Assembly: GCA_009929735.1 (NCBI GenBank)
Contig: RZZU01000021.1
Coordinates: forward strand, 1-43,530
DNA length: 43,530 bases
Source: Clostridia bacterium
GTDB lineage: Bacteria; Bacillota; Clostridia; Lachnospirales; Anaerotignaceae
Direction: 5' to 3'
A model generated the notes under the pieces. The model was not told the DNA's origin. It did no database searches and worked only from the letters and a program-made list of their open reading frames with translations. Position 1 is the stretch's first letter; the number at the start of each line of letters is the position of its first letter. Made by a program: the position numbers and the translations under genes. Positions 42,896-43,530 of this stretch are shown here, piece by piece.

Positions 42896-42924
42896 GTTTA
42901 CTTTTTTCGCAACTGTGTTATAAT
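42896..42924 (+). promoter_or_regulatory. Promoter before the GH13 gene
   Basis: TATAAT (42919-42924) preceded at 16 bases by TTTACT (42897-42902) and by TGTG before the -10; 77 bases before the start codon of the glycosidase. Confidence 0.55.
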
Positions 42925-43000
42925 ATTGAAAATCTAAGGCAATACCGCAAGGCATAAGCTGTGAATTGTGCGTGTTTCCCTAAGCAAAGGTGGTGAGTTT

Positions 43001-43530
43001 ATGCCAAATTATGCTGATTTTTCTTGGTTAAAGAAAATCCCTTATTTCTGCTCCCAAGCGATTTTTAGCGATGAAACGATAAATTATAGAATGCCAGCAG
43101 AGCCATCCCAAGAGGATACGATAACCATTACCCTGAGAGCAGGACGGGATATTGCGTTACAGCCTTATTTATGTACAGAAAAAAGCCGCTTCCCAATGAA
43201 TAAAATGCGATCAAGCTTTGTTTTTGATTATTATCAGGTCAATTTAGCACCTTCTCCAACAGCGGAACATTATTATTTTTGCGTCGAGGGGGAGGGCTTT
43301 ACTCTTTATTACACAAAATATGGTGTATTTCAGGAGCATCAAGCCGAGGGCTGGTTTGAGATACTGAAAGATTATCATACGCCGCAATGGGCAAAAGGGG
43401 CGGTGCTATATCAAATATTTCCCGACCGTTTTTACAATGGGGATAAGAGAAATGACGTTTTAAGCAACGAATATATGTATTTGGGAAAGCCTGTAAAGCA
43501 GGTGGAGGATTGGTTTGCTAACCCCGAAGC
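43001..43530 (+). CDS. GH13 alpha-amylase family glycosidase, 3' truncated by window
   Basis: The first 176 residues of a glycoside hydrolase 13 enzyme. An N-terminal carbohydrate-binding-like beta domain (about residues 15-125, with the TITLRAGRDIALQPY strand) precedes the barrel start WAKGAVLYQIFPDRFYNGD, the usual signature of neopullulanase or maltogenic-amylase-like GH13 members. The catalytic residues lie outside the window. It probably degrades alpha-glucans or maltodextrins inside the cell, since no signal peptide is present. AAAGGTGG precedes ATG 43001. The frame is still open at the window end. Confidence 0.9.
   Translation, partial: MPNYADFSWLKKIPYFCSQAIFSDETINYRMPAEPSQEDTITITLRAGRDIALQPYLCTEKSRFPMNKMRSSFVFDYYQVNLAPSPTAEHYYFCVEGEGFTLYYTKYGVFQEHQAEGWFEILKDYHTPQWAKGAVLYQIFPDRFYNGDKRNDVLSNEYMYLGKPVKQVEDWFANPE

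Noticed and set aside
1..43530. CRISPR arrays and tRNA genes
   Set aside because: No regularly spaced short direct repeats and no cloverleaf with a T-loop consensus were found by eye; only a computed search would be decisive.

Overview
The window looks like a chromosomal segment of a low-GC, spore-forming, Gram-positive anaerobe of the class Clostridia, probably Lachnospirales or a relative. The evidence is the AT-rich intergenic DNA, AGGAGG-type ribosome binding sites, SLH-domain surface proteins, BofC-like and SpoIID/LytB sporulation-type proteins, a PPi-type phosphofructokinase, DUF6273/DUF2812/DUF5058 proteins and a LuxR-type large ATPase regulator. The genus cannot be fixed from the sequence alone.

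Positions 1-16,800 start with the 3' end of a 5S rRNA and its terminator and then enter a low-density, decaying accessory region. Intact islands are a 129-aa unknown plus a YehS/DUF1456 gene, an ABC exporter pair, a flavodoxin, an Amidase_6 protein, a lipoprotein, an NfeD-like/flotillin operon and a nitronate monooxygenase. Between them lie remnants of a MATE pump, an ABC-2 permease, IS66, IS256 and IS3-family transposases, a serine recombinase, an SLH protein and a DUF4397 protein, all broken by frameshifts or deletions.

Positions 16,800-21,620 form a coherent regulated unit. A PAS-AAA+-HTH sigma-54 activator is followed by four TGCA-N4-TGCA elements, a good -24/-12 promoter, an M20-type amidohydrolase (carbamoylase family) and two small integral membrane proteins (DUF5058 and a partner) that probably make a two-subunit transporter for the amidohydrolase substrate or product.

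Positions 21,700-31,250 hold a DUF2812 membrane protein, a response-regulator remnant, a MalT/LAL-type regulator, a 17-bp palindrome, a DUF2442 protein and a very large SLH-anchored surface protein. The surface protein's signal peptide is out of frame with its body because of a run of nine G's exactly at the signal/mature junction. This is either a phase-variation switch in the OFF state or a sequencing error.

Positions 31,250-43,530 look like core genome: divergent guaA and a purine permease, PPi-type phosphofructokinase, a BofC-like protein, a candidate small RNA, a SpoIID/LytB protein with a small partner gene, queA, rarA and the start of a GH13 glycosidase. A 172-bp inverted-repeat element sits just before queA, and a 108-bp inverted-repeat element lies downstream of guaA.
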